Notes: a model not told the origin generated them from the sequence alone. DNA of 64,000 nucleotides from Trachythela sp. YZ-2020 (GCA_016169945.1 JADLSH010000305.1:62001-126000), one strand, 5' to 3'. Shown: positions 45,592-58,030, numbered from the stretch's first letter. Numbers and translations: made by a program.

Positions 45592-45673
45592 GACTACAAC
45601 TACCAGAATGATTTGCGAGGGTCATAAAGAAAACGACACCAAATACTCGCAAAGCATTCTGGTAGCAGTAGTC
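45592..45673. repeat. Short foldback repeat
   Basis: gactacaactaccagaatg and its near reverse complement enclose about 45 bases. One arm also occurs at 11170-11190 near gene 2, so it is a dispersed family. Confidence 0.5.
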
Positions 45674-45730
45674 ATATGCAGTATGCATAGGGTCTATTGT
45701 GACTCTATTAAGCATTACTGAATTAATGCC

Positions 45731-46397
45731 TTGATGATTTTTTTTCTCCTTTCCACCAGAAATCCGTTATTCACCAATATTCGCGAGTTTGCAATTCGAC
45801 GAACACTGTACCTTTCTCTGGTTCGCTCACACTTAGGATATGCCACCCAAGTATGGGCGCCCCAAACAGTTGAGTTGGTGAAAAAAGTAGAACGAGTTCA
45901 GAGGCGTGCAACAAAATATATTTTAAATGTTCCCTTTATTTGTGATATGGAATACAGAGACCGACTCCTTGCAACTAGTTTGCTTCCTCTCAGCTACTGG
46001 CACGAATACCTGGATCGACGTAGTATTCTTCTATAAAGCAAATCACGACATTTTTAATATTGATAAAAAAATCCTTCCATTTCCTCAACCTCAGGGTCAA
46101 AGACAGACAACATCATTTAACCCCAACTCGCACAAATATAAAATTCCGACATACAAGACGTCAACCTATGAAAAATCTTACAAAATCCGAGCAACAAGAA
46201 TATGGAACACACTTCCTAATCATATTACATCCAAAGACCGAGCATTTTCAGAATTCAAGAATCTTCTTTTTAAGTACTATATTTTAGCATTAGAAAATAC
46301 ATACGATGTTGAGGATCCCCGCACATGGAAAAGTGCGTGTATAAAATGTAATTCCGCCCGGAGTTTAACGAACTCTCCATTGACATGTTGTTTTTAG
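45731..46397 (+). pseudogene. C-terminal remnant of a non-LTR retrotransposon ORF2
   Basis: Two overlapping frames with one shift near 46030 give the typical post-RT region of CR1/L2/Jockey-like elements: Y-L-S-L-V-R-S-H-L-G-Y, V-W-A-P, V-Q-R-R-A-T-K-Y-I, then R-A-T-R-I-W-N-T-L-P and a short Cys-containing end. The RT domain is missing (5' truncation). A different family from the 33-38 kb LINE. Confidence 0.85.
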
Positions 46398-47329
46398 ACT
46401 TAATGCAATGACTGATGTTCAAGTATTGTTTATTGTGTGTGTTTAGTATACCTTGTAAATTGTTTTCGTATAACTATTGGGGCCGCTGTAATTGGCAATA
46501 GCTGTTGTGGTTTCCCAGCCAATGAATGTATAAGTATGATGGCAAAATATTCATTAACTTCATTATTCCTTGTCTACACGACCAAATTGGTTTGATTACT
46601 CGCTATTCCACTTCCACCCCCGGCAATACAAACAGAGATTTGAAGCCTGTTTCATATAAGGAATTTCCCACTTTATGCAGGTAATTCCCCGAACTATATT
46701 GTATAAATGACTGGGTTTTAATATGGACTGGGTTAATAATCCAATTTCCGACTCGCGCTTTTGTTGAATTGGGCTTTACCGCGCGTCTGGGCTTTACTGC
46801 GCGAGTCGACTTGTTGCAAGTCTATAACATTGCGACAAAACGTTAAAATACATTCTTTTAAAGTGCACCTCACCCCAAAATTTTTTTTGGCTATATCAAA
46901 TCTTGGCATCATTTCTAGAGTATCCGTGAAAATTTTAATTTATTTGGTCAAATCGTTCGATTTTTATGGCAGTTTAAAGTTGGCAAAAAGGCACTTTTTG
47001 GTGGACCTTGTCCGTCGTTACGAGGAGTCTGGAACGAGTAAATTTCGTGACGTCACGCAAGGGACTCGTCAAAATAAACTTTCGGCCCACATTGCAAATT
47101 CCCTGTATACTGTCGGCCATCTACATATGATATATCACTCCTACAAGCACGAAACTGTACGTAAAATGTTTCTCTTGATCAGAGGTTTCGATCTATGCAT
47201 CTTACATGCATAGAACGTGTGTAGTTCTCAAGAAAATGTGCACGAAAATCGATGTATGTTTCCCCGGGATTATGTACTTTTAGAAGTTTAGTGCCGTTGA
47301 ATTTTAGTACACTTTGCCTGTGGGCGAAT

Positions 47330-49693
47330 CAGGGCCGTCGCGAAGGGATATAGATTGGGGGGGTGTCGAGGGTCAAATTGCCGAGTGATGCAAGATGAAT
47401 TTGCCGACTTTTTCTAAAATCTGGAGACTACAAATTTTCATTTGACTTTAATTGTGCCACATTGTGTGCGATGATCATTAATGAGTCATTATTTAATGTA
47501 CAGTTATACTATCCGTATACAGGTGTATATCAGTTATACTATCGAATTGGTTAATATACTGTTCTCTTGAAGATGCAGGATATATAGATAAAAAAATACA
47601 AAATAATATATGAATTACTGTTTAACTCAAAGTGTATTAGTCTATATCTCGATTTCTAACGTTCGCCATTTGCCAATGTTTAGTATATTTACAACTCGTC
47701 TCTTCTTCAACAGGCTCCACTCTTTCGCAACTTTCTCCAAGTTAAGAGTGTCTGTAAGGTCTCTCTCGCAGGTTAATTAAAAGCATAAGACCAGTCAGTC
47801 TTGCGTCGTTCATTGACGTGCGTAGTTTGTTCTTCACAAACTTCAATTGACTGAATGAACGTTCGTTCTGTCACGGGAGCCGTAAGCATCAATCTGACTA
47901 TTGAATTTGCCAATGGAAGTGACAATTTGTTTGCTTCGCTGACTTCAACAACCTCGTTATAGTCTTTGCATATGTCAGAAGGTAATAACTCTGCCAATAC
48001 CTGTAGTTCGGCTTCTACGGCTATTGGGTGAGGTGATTGTGAAGGTGGAAATAGTGAAACAGCAGGATGAATGCACGATCCATCAATTGGTAGCTTCAAA
48101 CACTTTAACAAAGGCAAAAGGCTCTTCTTGGATTGCACCAAATGTTCTGTCGTTCGGGATATAAGAACATCAAGGACTTATAATACATATATATATACAA
48201 TCTTTGCAAAGTACTGTGGGAAAATATGGTTTTAACCCAGATATATACACGCATCACCAACTTTTCACCTAGTTAGTTATCCCTAGCTTAGTTGTGTATG
48301 TGCCAGAACTGGGCAGAAGACATCTCTTTTGCAACAAGTGAGTTTTTTTCATCTCCAATGTTGAACAGTGGTGCGGGGGAAATTCTGCTTATGAAAATAT
48401 GAAATTATAACAAGTCCTACTATATGTCCATACTAAGAAGGTCAAAGAAATCGAACCACACAATAACTGGAGCTAAAACTCAATATAAACCTGTTGTACT
48501 AGGACTTGGCAGGTGGTCGTGATATTTTTTGGCTAATCGGCTTCTATACAGTATACAGTATATTTATATTTTTATGTCTGTTTTCTAACAAGAATATTAA
48601 ATGTTATTTTAAAATATAGAGCTAATATATGGATTTTTAATAGAGGAATAATTTATTATATATAACGTATTTTAAATATTAAGTCCTAAATTGAGATTGT
48701 GTAACGAGTTTCTCAGCCTGCGGTGCAGACGCACATTCCTGCAATGCCATCCGATTATTATCATTATCCGAGTAACTGGGATTGTATCCCCGGGCACCAA
48801 ATAGACAAATAAACAACTAAGATGAATATTTTTATATTTTGAGCAGTCGTAAGACAATCTTAGTGGTGGATGGCGCTGAACAGGCTTTCGTATGACGCGA
48901 TTTTCCAAGCGTTTAAATTTTATGCGTTGGAAAGCGAGTAAACGGATCCACCGCTGTATGCCGCGTATGCGGCACTATGCTGTCAAAACTGTAAGCTGAG
49001 TTAACAACAATTTTGTTAAAGAACACAAGGTCCGTTCTTACCGCATGACGGTTCGTCCTTCTCTATGTCTTCCTCTCTTGTGTCTGTTGCTTGTGTCTGT
49101 TGCTGTGTTGCTCTGAGTGTCTTGCGACTTATCACAATATTCCCTTTGGCTTTGACTGCGTTTTGCAGCCTCAAACGGATTAGCTGGCGCGTCTTTGTGT
49201 GCTACTCGCAATCGTTTGCCCTGATGGCAAGTTTGCTCAGCTCGTGTCTCTTACGATAATCGTCGTCAAAAATCGAATTACTTTCAAGACACTGAAGTTT
49301 TATCCTTTTTCTTTTGGGTTTTGAACCGCGCATAATTGTTAAACAACTTGAAGGGCAGTCGAGCAAAAATCATGCCCGAGGATAATTTAAGATGAGTTTC
49401 ACATTTCGGCCTCCCGTCGATTTTCGACGATTAAATGACGACACATTGAGATGAACTAATGTGGTTTTGGCATAAGGCCACAATTTGTACAAACCATTAT
49501 TTTAAATCCTAAGGCAAAAGTTATTGCTTTAACGCCTACATGTTCGTAAGTTTCTTCACTTTAACAATTCGCTGAATGCCGATTTCGCGACTTGCCGAAC
49601 AATGTCGGAGCAATTTGCCGACTGGGCCGACTAGTAACAAAATTATTGGGGGGGTGAAGCACCCCCCACACCCCCCCGCTCGCGACGGCCCTG
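47330..49693. mobile_element. hAT transposon nested in the TTAA element
   Basis: Ends cagggccgtcgcgaaggg and cgctcgcgacggccctg with 8-base duplications gggcgaat (47322-47329, 49694-49701). G/C runs lie inside both ends. It retains a degenerate transposase on the minus strand. Confidence 0.9.
47690..48141 (-). pseudogene. hAT transposase C-terminal (dimerisation) remnant
   Basis: The minus frame reads A-N-S-I-V-R-L-M-L-T-A-P-V-T-E-R-T-F, then after a one-base shift Q-L-K-F-V-K-N-K-L-R-T-S-M-N-D and R-L-T-G-L-M-L-L, the hallmark of the hAT family dimerisation domain of ZMYM-like transposases. Upstream catalytic regions were not found intact. Frameshifts show it is dead. Confidence 0.85.
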
Positions 49694-50938
49694 GGGCGAA
49701 TACCTCATAAATAATGAACTACGAACTTGAAATAACCAATAGCTATCCCGTCACGAAGAGAGCTTTATTTTCATGTATGATATGTCTATATAGCTTGTGT
49801 ATTTCCATTCAAACATTACTACAAATTTTGTATGTTTTCAGCTTTCAAGCGCAGCCGCGCAGGACTTTAAAGAACGGATACCGGTTTAAAGAGATATACA
49901 ACCGATCTATTTGCCCGTATAACTTTGTAAATATTGAATCTACAACCTTGAAACAACTATGAGCGTGTTCGTCATGCCTACAGCTTTCTACCCATGCATA
50001 AAACATGTGTTTATCAACAAAATAGCTTTAAATATATTTTACTAAGTTCATTTCGCGTCGCGGTCACATTGGCGCTGCGAAAGACGTGTGAGTAATATTC
50101 CATTTGGATATCGCTTCATAAGTGACATAACTCAGCCAATATCAGACCTACAAGCACGAAACTGTACGTAAAATGTTTCTCTTGAACAGAGCTTTCGATC
50201 TACGCATCTTAGATGTATGAAACGTATGTAGTTCTCAAGGAAATGTGCACGAAAATCGATGTATGTTTCGCGGGTCAAATGACGAAAATATATCGTGTGT
50301 ACTAATTGTGCTGTAATAGGGGTAAACTTTTTTGATACGCCTGAAGTCAATAATCAAGATATATTCTCATGCTTCATACCAAAAGATAGCCCAGAAAAAG
50401 GCGATTTTTTTGTGTATATAGCAGTGACCTATATCGTGTAAACAAGTTGTAGTTTTAGATGACTACACGCGTGCGAAGTTGGATTTTCAACGTGCTCGAA
50501 CTAAATAATACAGTCTTACAGATATAGCTTAATTGCTTAATGCGGCATATTGTTAGATAGCTCTTCTAAAGCTGATTCTATCCATATATAGCAATTATAT
50601 ATATCCTGTGTGCTAGTCTGTTCATGGTTAGACATGATAGCCAGAAAAAAACAGTGTAAACTTCGATTGATTCAAGGCAAGCAAAGCTGAAATGGCGAAC
50701 TGAATACAAGCCGATCAAAGCTAAATGCCGACTACCTTGTGTGACGTCAGAAAATGGGCTAGACCCAGGCTCTTTTTGGTTAGAAGATACGACGGCCAAG
50801 GTCCATCGAAAGCTAAGTTCAAAACGCCATAAAAATCTAACTATTTGGCCAAATTAAAAAAAAATTTCACAGATATACTAGAAATGATGCCAAGATTTGA
50901 TAAAGCCAAAAAAAATTTTGGGGTGAGGTGCACTTTAA

Positions 50939-51237
50939 ACCGTGGCGTTTAGCGCCCGCCGTGGCGTTAGGGTGAAGTTAAAAACAAAACACGCTGCATA
51001 TTCATATGACTGTCTTCGTGGTTTTACTGTGAGAGCAAACGTTCCTTTGCTCGAAACAAATGGCAGTTTGTTTTCTCGTTATAGATATGGGGGAATGACC
51101 ATCGACATTTCCATAGTCACAACAGCTTATATTCAGCGAAGTCATTGTGACATCGCGGTGAACTCAACAAGGGGCAAGCGTGGGCAGATGTCTTGTTTAG
51201 ACTTGCTTCAAGCATAGCATCATGTGCAAAGTCGTAT
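50939..51237. other. Upstream region of the small orphan gene
   Basis: No exon recognised. The stretch 51150-51215 (tgacatcgcggtgaactc, gcgtgggcag, gacttgcttc) is an inverted copy of 25815-25890. Confidence 0.4.
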
Positions 51238-51335
51238 ACCCAGAATTAGTATTCAGGGGAAGTCCTTTTCCACGTAAAATGACATAAACATTGTATATAT
51301 ATAAACCGAGGCTTGATTTTGCGTCAACACTTCGC
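51238..51335 (+). promoter_or_regulatory. Promoter of the small orphan gene
   Basis: A TATA box (tatatatataaacc, about 51293-51306) lies about 100 bases before the ATG. The surrounding 110 bases are conserved at 32893-33025, supporting a functional unit that was duplicated. Confidence 0.6.
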
Positions 51336-51405
51336 CGGTTAAAGAGAAACAGTCACAGATGCAACAGTATACGTGCTATATGCTCTACTATAAGACAACA
51401 CAAAG

Positions 51406-51690
51406 ATGTCGACATTAAAGATCGAACTTGGTTCAGGCAATCTCAAAGGCTCATTCGGTTTCGGCAAGAAAGAAGACTATACTTATGACGTGCCTGAAAA
51501 TGCTGTTCATGTTTCAATGCATCACGAAGATAAGAGTTCTGATACTCTGAATATCGGTAATGGAAATGGCAAAGTTACTCTACGCTGGGATAAAGCTGGA
51601 AGAAAAGCTCATGTTCATGCTTGGGTCAATGGCGCTCTTGGAAGCCCAAATGAAGTAAAATGGACTGTTTACTGCTGGATAAAAGTGTGA
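51406..51690 (+). CDS. Small intronless gene, 94-residue protein, unknown
   Basis: An ATG in good context (aaag before ATG) opens 94 codons to TGA. The protein begins M-S-T-L-K-I-E-L-G-S-G and has Gly/Ser-rich turns, alternating hydrophobic residues suggesting beta strands, several His, and ends V-Y-C-W-I-K-V. There is no signal peptide or membrane segment, so a soluble cytosolic protein is likely, though a non-classically exported one is possible. The start is supported by the TATA box 100 bases upstream. I do not recognise the family; the composition recalls small lectin-like or beta-sandwich proteins, which is only an impression. Confidence 0.65.
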   Translation: MSTLKIELGSGNLKGSFGFGKKEDYTYDVPENAVHVSMHHEDKSSDTLNIGNGNGKVTLRWDKAGRKAHVHAWVNGALGSPNEVKWTVYCWIKV

Positions 51691-52140
51691 ACATCACAAT
51701 AATTATTATGAACGAACAGAAATTCACGTTTGTGTCTTGTGATCATTTGAAGCCGCCTGTTTAATGAAAACTATATACATACATCATTATGTATATATTG
51801 ACACGGTTTTATTGATATATATAGATGTTTTGATTACCTTTGAGGATTTACGTTTTATACAACGATAGTCGGAACACAAACAGTGCATGTATTTTTAACT
51901 AAATTATTCAGTGTCATACGAGGAAAAACAATTCAGTCAATTAATAGAACGATACATTGATGGTGTTAAATGAAATACATCGAAATCAGATTTACTGCAT
52001 TCAGAGAGGGCTCGGTTTAAATTTGATGTAATAGCAATATGATGTAATAGCAATGGCGAACATACTAAACATAACTTTTGTAACCATTTATAGTTTGAAG
52101 TCTAGCAAACGACAACAATGTAGAGCCCAAGCCCCTGCGC
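51691..52140. other. 3' flank of the small gene
   Basis: AT-rich, no ORF of note. No canonical AATAAA close to the stop was found. Confidence 0.35.
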
Positions 52141-52152
52141 GGTCGGCAGCTT

Positions 52153-52190
52153 GTATAAAAAGCCCGCGAAATTTTGAAAGCCAAAACAAA
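52153..52190 (+). promoter_or_regulatory. TATA box and leader of the recombinase-like ORF
   Basis: tgtataaaaagccc lies about 35 bases before the ATG at 52191, in a locally GC-richer tract, an arrangement typical of a core promoter. Confidence 0.45.
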
Positions 52191-52320
52191 ATGGCTTCTT
52201 GTAAATTTGCCTTTTTAAACGAAGAGAAAATGTCCAAATTATTGTCAGAAAAAGACCGTGACTGCACCAAAAAGGCCACGAAACAAAACAAAACCATCTT
52301 CAACGAATATTTATTGTTTT
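52191..52320 (+). pseudogene. N-terminal fragment resembling Crypton / tyrosine-recombinase-like proteins
   Basis: From the ATG, about 42 codons read K-F-A-F-L-N-E-E-K-M-S-K-L-L then E-K-D-R-D-C-T-K-K-A-T-K and I-F-N-E-Y-L-L. This resembles, from memory, the N-terminal helical segment (E-x-L-S-x-L-L-x-x-K-D-x-x-N-T-K-K-x-T) of anthozoan DUF3504/Crypton-derived proteins. The frame continues into AT-rich sequence without the catalytic domain and is followed by a hairpin repeat, so it is truncated or the first exon of a displaced gene. Confidence 0.45.
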
Positions 52321-52440
52321 ATTATATGTTAACTAAGGTGTTTTTTCGTCTTTCCCACCGACCACAAGTCTTACTCTTGGCATATTTCGCTTCGGCAGAT
52401 AACATTGACCTCGGTCTGAATAATTAACTACGAACTCGAG

Positions 52441-52503
52441 TCGTATATGAGCTGATAGCCGACGAGGCGCGATAGCGCCGAGTCGGCTATCAGTCATATA
52501 CGA
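52441..52503. repeat. Strong hairpin
   Basis: tcgtatatgagctgatagcc and its near reverse complement surround a gaggcgcgatagcgcc core. Probably a palindromic MITE core. Confidence 0.7.
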
Positions 52504-52536
52504 CGAGAGTGAGTGGAATAACTGTTTTATTATATA

Positions 52537-52697
52537 CACAAGCTCTGGATATGAACAGAACATTTTGGCGTACTTTTTTCAAGTAAAACTTGAATTTCCT
52601 CTTCATTTAATTGTCATCCAGCCATTTTTCTACTTTTCTCTACTAGCAGGAACCAATCAGATTGCAGAATACCTCATATCCAGAGCTTGTGTATATC
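52537..52697. mobile_element. Short inverted-repeat element
   Basis: acacaagctctggatatga at left and tcatatccagagcttgtgt at right, about 160 bases apart; non-coding. The target duplication may be the flanking tatat. Confidence 0.55.
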
Positions 52698-53204
52698 ATA
52701 ATTCTTGATATCATGCTCAGCCTCATCCAATAATTGTTTAATACTTTATATCGCAACTACAAAATATACTTCAAAAGCTTTATTTTATTTGTATTTTGTG
52801 TCATAATTTGAAGGCAGTCGAAAACTGAAGCTTGCTCTGTGAATACTTGGTATATATATTTAAATCAATTATGTGGATACCTAAGTCCAAGCTGGCTTAA
52901 TACTACCAGATCAGAGTTTTCATATGACATATAATCGATTATTTGTATCTCAAATGTTCAATGAGAAATAGCATTTGCACCGTGTGGTAGAAGACGACTG
53001 CACGAGAAAGGTCTTCCCGGTATCCCACAAACGAATAAAATATCGTAGACGACAGGGGGTGATAAATGGATTATCACACGCTGTGATACTTCGTGAAATA
53101 CACGTGACAATCCTCACACGAGCATAATTTGGAAAATAGAGACTGTTTAGTGCCTCTGATATGCTACGGGTTTGTAAGACCAAACTACCTGGAAAATAGA
53201 ACAA

Positions 53205-53245
53205 GAACTTCGACGTTTCGAGCTCTTCATCTGGAAGTTAGTGGC
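53205..53245 (-). other. Hammerhead-like motif, minus strand
   Basis: The minus strand reads aacttc, cagatga, a short stem, cgaaac, gtc, gaagtt. The outer six bases pair perfectly (aacttc with gaagtt). The first core base after C differs from consensus (CAGA rather than CUGA). Confidence 0.35.
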
Positions 53246-53528
53246 TACTAACTTTTGTAATGATATAGCCTGAAATTAACACATTTTGCAATGCATTTAC
53301 CCGAATTGTCTTGATTTTCCACAAGATTTGCCCGCATTTCCTGGGCATTCCAATTTTTATTTATTTCTTTTTTTGGGAGGGGGGGATTGTTCCCCCTACA
53401 GGGCTGGTGCCCAAGAGTTCTGGTGCCCAAAACTCAGGTTGATTTGATAAAGAGAAAATCCGACCATCTCTGTCTGCCTCGTGGTGACCATAGCCTGCAT
53501 GGTCATAGCAGGTAGGTAGAGGGCATAC

Positions 53529-53918
53529 ACAGTGAGCTCCATATATATATATATATCTGGAGTGAGAACTTACGTCCAAAAAGTGAAGCCAAAGATGGCG
53601 GAAAGTGAAGCCAAAGTTGGCGGAAATTGACGTCCAGTGCCAGTCCCTTTCTATTGTTTTCGTCTGCGCGGTTTGCACAAGCCGGCAAGGAGTGTGCCGA
53701 AATGTAGTGTTTTTACTTCGATTCAAACAATAACATTATGATTTTATGAACTAATAACTTGATTAGCGATACGATCTGTTAGAAAAAGCTGGAAAAAATG
53801 GTATGAAAACTGTTTATGACCTTCATGAGCTTGGACGCCAATTGCCGCCATCTTGGCTTCACTTGGTCTATTGGCCGAACATTAGAAGTTCTTACTCCAG
53901 ATATATATGGAGCTCACT
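53529..53918. mobile_element. 390-bp MITE with 8-bp direct repeats
   Basis: Inverted ends agtgagctccatatatat and its reverse complement, then ctggagtgagaactt on the left and its diverged complement on the right. gggcatac occurs on both sides (53521-53528, 53919-53926). Internal aagtgaagccaaagatggcg words are mirrored. Probably hAT-related. Confidence 0.72.
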
Positions 53919-54472
53919 GGGCATACATGACTTGCTTGCTGATAAGCAAATGCAAAGCACAACAAACAAACTGAGCACGCAATGTCATCACATGAATGAC
54001 TGTAACCACTTTTCTGTGGAATTTCTCGTCGTCATCCGCCATAATAAAAAGATGCCGAGATTTTAAAAACAATTATTTTTTTCAATATGCACTTTAAAAG
54101 TGATTTATATGTCACATCAATGTATTGAAGATCGGTTTGTCTTTGACGAAGTTCTCTGCCTGGAAAGCATAATCTTCTGTTTTGCAGAGTTGCAAAAAAT
54201 CTACGAATATTCGCGTATCACCTGTTATGAAGGTTTACTGGCATTGAGGTAAAAGGCTAAAGTAAAACACTGAATAAAACTAGTCAGGCTATAGTATTAG
54301 TAGCAACAGTCAGTACTCAGTCAGACTAGCAGTACTGCATTGGCCAACTTGCAAACTTACCCGGGACAAAAGCCTGCATGTTGGAAAATTCCCAGACTTA
54401 TTTTGAGGAAGGTTGGGAAAATCAAAATCCTATCAGGAGGAAGGTTGAAAACGTTTTGGATATCAGCCGACG

Positions 54473-54616
54473 AAATTCGACGTTTCGAGCTAAAGCCCTT
54501 CGTCAGGAGAAATTAGTAGACATGCAGATAAACACATTACATCAGCTTTTATGTAATTTGTTTATCTGTCTACTAATTTCTCCTGACGAAGGGCTTTAGC
54601 TCGAAACGTCGAGATT
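54473..54616. repeat. Head-to-head palindrome of hammerhead-like motifs
   Basis: Two inverted copies of a segment of about 48 bases (plus copy 54570-54616 containing ctcctgacgaagggc and gctcgaaacgtcg) are separated by about 45 bases. See findings for the folding argument. Confidence 0.7.
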
Positions 54617-54619
54617 TTA

Positions 54620-55724
<1,105 letters not shown>

Positions 55725-55854
55725 CAGGGCGCTTATATAGGGGGCGGTGAAACGGCTATTGGCGCGCTGATCGATGTGTGATGCAATGAACTGGTAACGA
55801 GTCTGGCAGCCTGCTGATGTTGCCATAGCGACATCAAAGATAAATATTGTTAAA

Positions 55855-56146
55855 TATGGCGGGTAAAGCGAAAATGTTTGAGGAAGGTGATATGAGTATA
55901 GAGGATAAAATTCCGATGCCATATGATTCTACTGAAAAGCCAGATTCATTTGTACCGATAGTAGAGTCGACAGTAGAATCTGCTGTTGATTCTACTGCTT
56001 GTGTCAACGAACCTGGCTTTTCTGGTGCTATTACACATGATATAAACGACGAAATCTACGATAATGAAAGCTTACTGGGTCATGCAGGATGGATCATAAA
56101 AGGAGCGAGATCGAGATGTCATAGAGTAAAGGACAAAATGAGTTAG
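55855..56146 (+). CDS. ORF in inverted-repeat element, unknown acidic protein
   Basis: From ATG 55855, about 96 codons to TAG. Acidic N-terminal part (M-A-G-K-A-K-M-F-E-E-G-D), repeated V-E-S-T-V-E-S-A-V-D-S-T residues, then a basic end. It sits about 120 bases after a tatatag in the inverted repeat. Not recognised. It could be the first ORF of the element or of a captured gene; the following frame (56186-56557) is separated by a stop. Confidence 0.4.
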
Positions 56147-56185
56147 CAGCGAGAGAGACTGTAGACGAAGGTTGTCAAATTCTTT

Positions 56186-56557
56186 ATGCCAATAAAAAAA
56201 TGCACTGGCAATAATTTCTCTCTTGGGAGAAGATGTAAAGCAGCCCGACGAGTTGTACAGATTTTTTGTGCACGCACACGTACTTCCTTTTTTTATTTTT
56301 CTCCATACATTGGTCTAAAGCATTTTACGCCCTACCATATTAGGAGGGAAAAAGGTAACATTTTAAAATATTGTCTGGAACAAATGTCTGTCAATGAAGA
56401 GCTACGAGATAAATGGAATGAGTTACTGACGCCGGGTACGGATGCAACGACATCTGTCGTTGTTTTGCAAAGAATTGTCACGTTCTTTGTAAAATCAAAA
56501 CAACAACTTTTTCGTGAGAAAGAAGGCCTTAAGCCAAATAAAAAAGTGTTTCTTTAA
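56186..56557 (+). CDS. Second ORF in inverted-repeat element, unknown
   Basis: 123 codons. The second half is charged and helical (L-E-Q-M-S-V-N-E-E-L-R-D-K-W-N-E-L-L, later Q-Q-L-F-R-E-K-E-G-L) and looks coding. After the stop at 56557 other frames continue with Lys/Ser-rich sequence to about 56640, suggesting a decayed longer protein. No motif recognised. Confidence 0.35.
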   Translation: MPIKKCTGNNFSLGRRCKAARRVVQIFCARTRTSFFYFSPYIGLKHFTPYHIRREKGNILKYCLEQMSVNEELRDKWNELLTPGTDATTSVVVLQRIVTFFVKSKQQLFREKEGLKPNKKVFL

Positions 56558-57799
56558 GACAACACGTCAAAGGGTCTTCAAAATCTTCAAGGACCGTTAC
56601 TAAATCTTCCACGCTCCCTGATCCGAAAAAAACCGATCAAATTATAACGCTGAGAAGTGATTAAACTGTTCCCATCATAAAAGCATTTTTATGCCATTTG
56701 AAAACCTTACCCCAAGAAGAACAAGAAGCGGAGTTAAGCCATCTTCAAGGAAAAGAACTGGGATTTGTTTACTTCCTTTGCTGCGTAATTACTGCCAAAC
56801 GAGGCAAAATTTAATCTCAAAACATACCTAACTTCCATTGGTTATCGATACGAATGCGCAGCTTTGATTATTATGAGAACGTTATTGTTTAAAACAACAC
56901 AATTAAAATGTTGACATACCTGAATATCGAAGTATATGGACGACTTGATAACATGTTCAAATGTGTTTGTGAAAGTTTCCCTCCATCGAAGTCATCAAAA
57001 GCACGAGTCATTATCCTCAAAACTTCTTTAAATTTCAACTATATATGCCAAATAAGCATTCATACGATGCACTAGTTACTACTTCGTCGTTACAATGCAA
57101 AAACATCCCGAAAAATTCCCTAGTTTAAGAAAAAACACCAAAAATACAACAGCAGGAACAACCACGCTCCTTGTCAACTTTTGCCGAAAAGCACGCTCGT
57201 GCAATTTCCGCATCACACATCGATCAGCGCGATGTGAGCGCGTTTTACAGCCCTCTATATAAGCGCCCTGATGCGGATCGAAGACGCACACGTTGCGAAG
57301 CACGAGCAGCTGAATCTGGCAGAACGAAGTGCTAACTATATTGATACCATGTGCTCGAGTCGTGTATGACCATATGATGTTATTTTTAGTTTAACCAGAG
57401 TTTTTTTTTCGAGTGTATATATTGGAAGTATAGGAACGCTAGTCACTCAATAAGTAATTTTAGCATAACCAAAAATATTCCGCATATTAGTTGTGTCGCA
57501 CAAAACCAAAGAAACACCATAAAGGTAAACAAAATCACATTGATTGGAAGTGAAACTTCAATTGATATAAAGGAACTGAATATACGCTTTGAATATCAAA
57601 CTTTCTTCTGATTTTAGGGGCTCCTCTACCTCACTACATGCAACTAGTTACCTTTACCTAGAACTGAAACCCTTAAGAATACATTACCTGCAGACTGCGT
57701 GATTCGAATACATTATCAATATTCATAAATGGAATCGACGCTCACAACTTGTGATTTCTAATATTGCGTAATTAAATATTTTGTAATATCTATTTGCAG

Positions 57800-57902
57800 T
57801 TTAGTTTGTAGTATTTAAATATGATGTGCTCCACACGCCCCTCGTGAAAATCAGCTTTAGTTGACAGGGCTAGCGTGTGATTTTTTAAATAAAGTTTTAC
57901 CT
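57800..57902 (+). repeat. Retroposon 3' end
   Basis: The tract ending ttttttaaataaagttttac directly precedes a (CTAC)n array, the usual arrangement of a LINE-like 3' terminus with AATAAA and a simple tail. The body upstream was not identified. Confidence 0.5.
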
Positions 57903-58030
57903 CTACCTACCTACCTACCTACCCACCCACCTACCTACATACCTAGCTAGCTAGCTACCTACCTACCTACCTACCTACGTACCTACCTACCTACCTGCCT
58001 GCCTACCTGCCTACCTACCTGCCTACCTAT
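57903..58030. repeat. (CTAC)n microsatellite
   Basis: About 30 tetranucleotide units with interruptions (cccacc, ctagctagctag, ctgc). Confidence 0.92.

Larger units (their letters stand above)
46862..50934. mobile_element. TTAA-target DNA transposon with long inverted repeats
   Basis: Exact ends agtgcacctcacccc and ggggtgaggtgcact are flanked by TTAA (46858-46861, 50935-50938). Inverted repeats extend imperfectly for nearly 200 bases on each side. TTAA targets point to piggyBac or Kolobok; the termini do not allow a choice. Excluding the nested hAT, the element is about 1.7 kb and contains direct repeats of about 150 bases (47135-47275 against 50145-50280). No transposase of its own seen. 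Confidence 0.82.
55725..57270. mobile_element. Element with about 60-bp inverted repeats and TATA-like ends
   Basis: Left cagggcgcttatatag and right ctatataagcgccctg are followed inward by paired segments including gcgctgatcgatgtgtgatg. Similarity continues weakly outward, so the true ends and target duplication were not resolved. It encloses two plus-strand ORFs. Confidence 0.6.
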
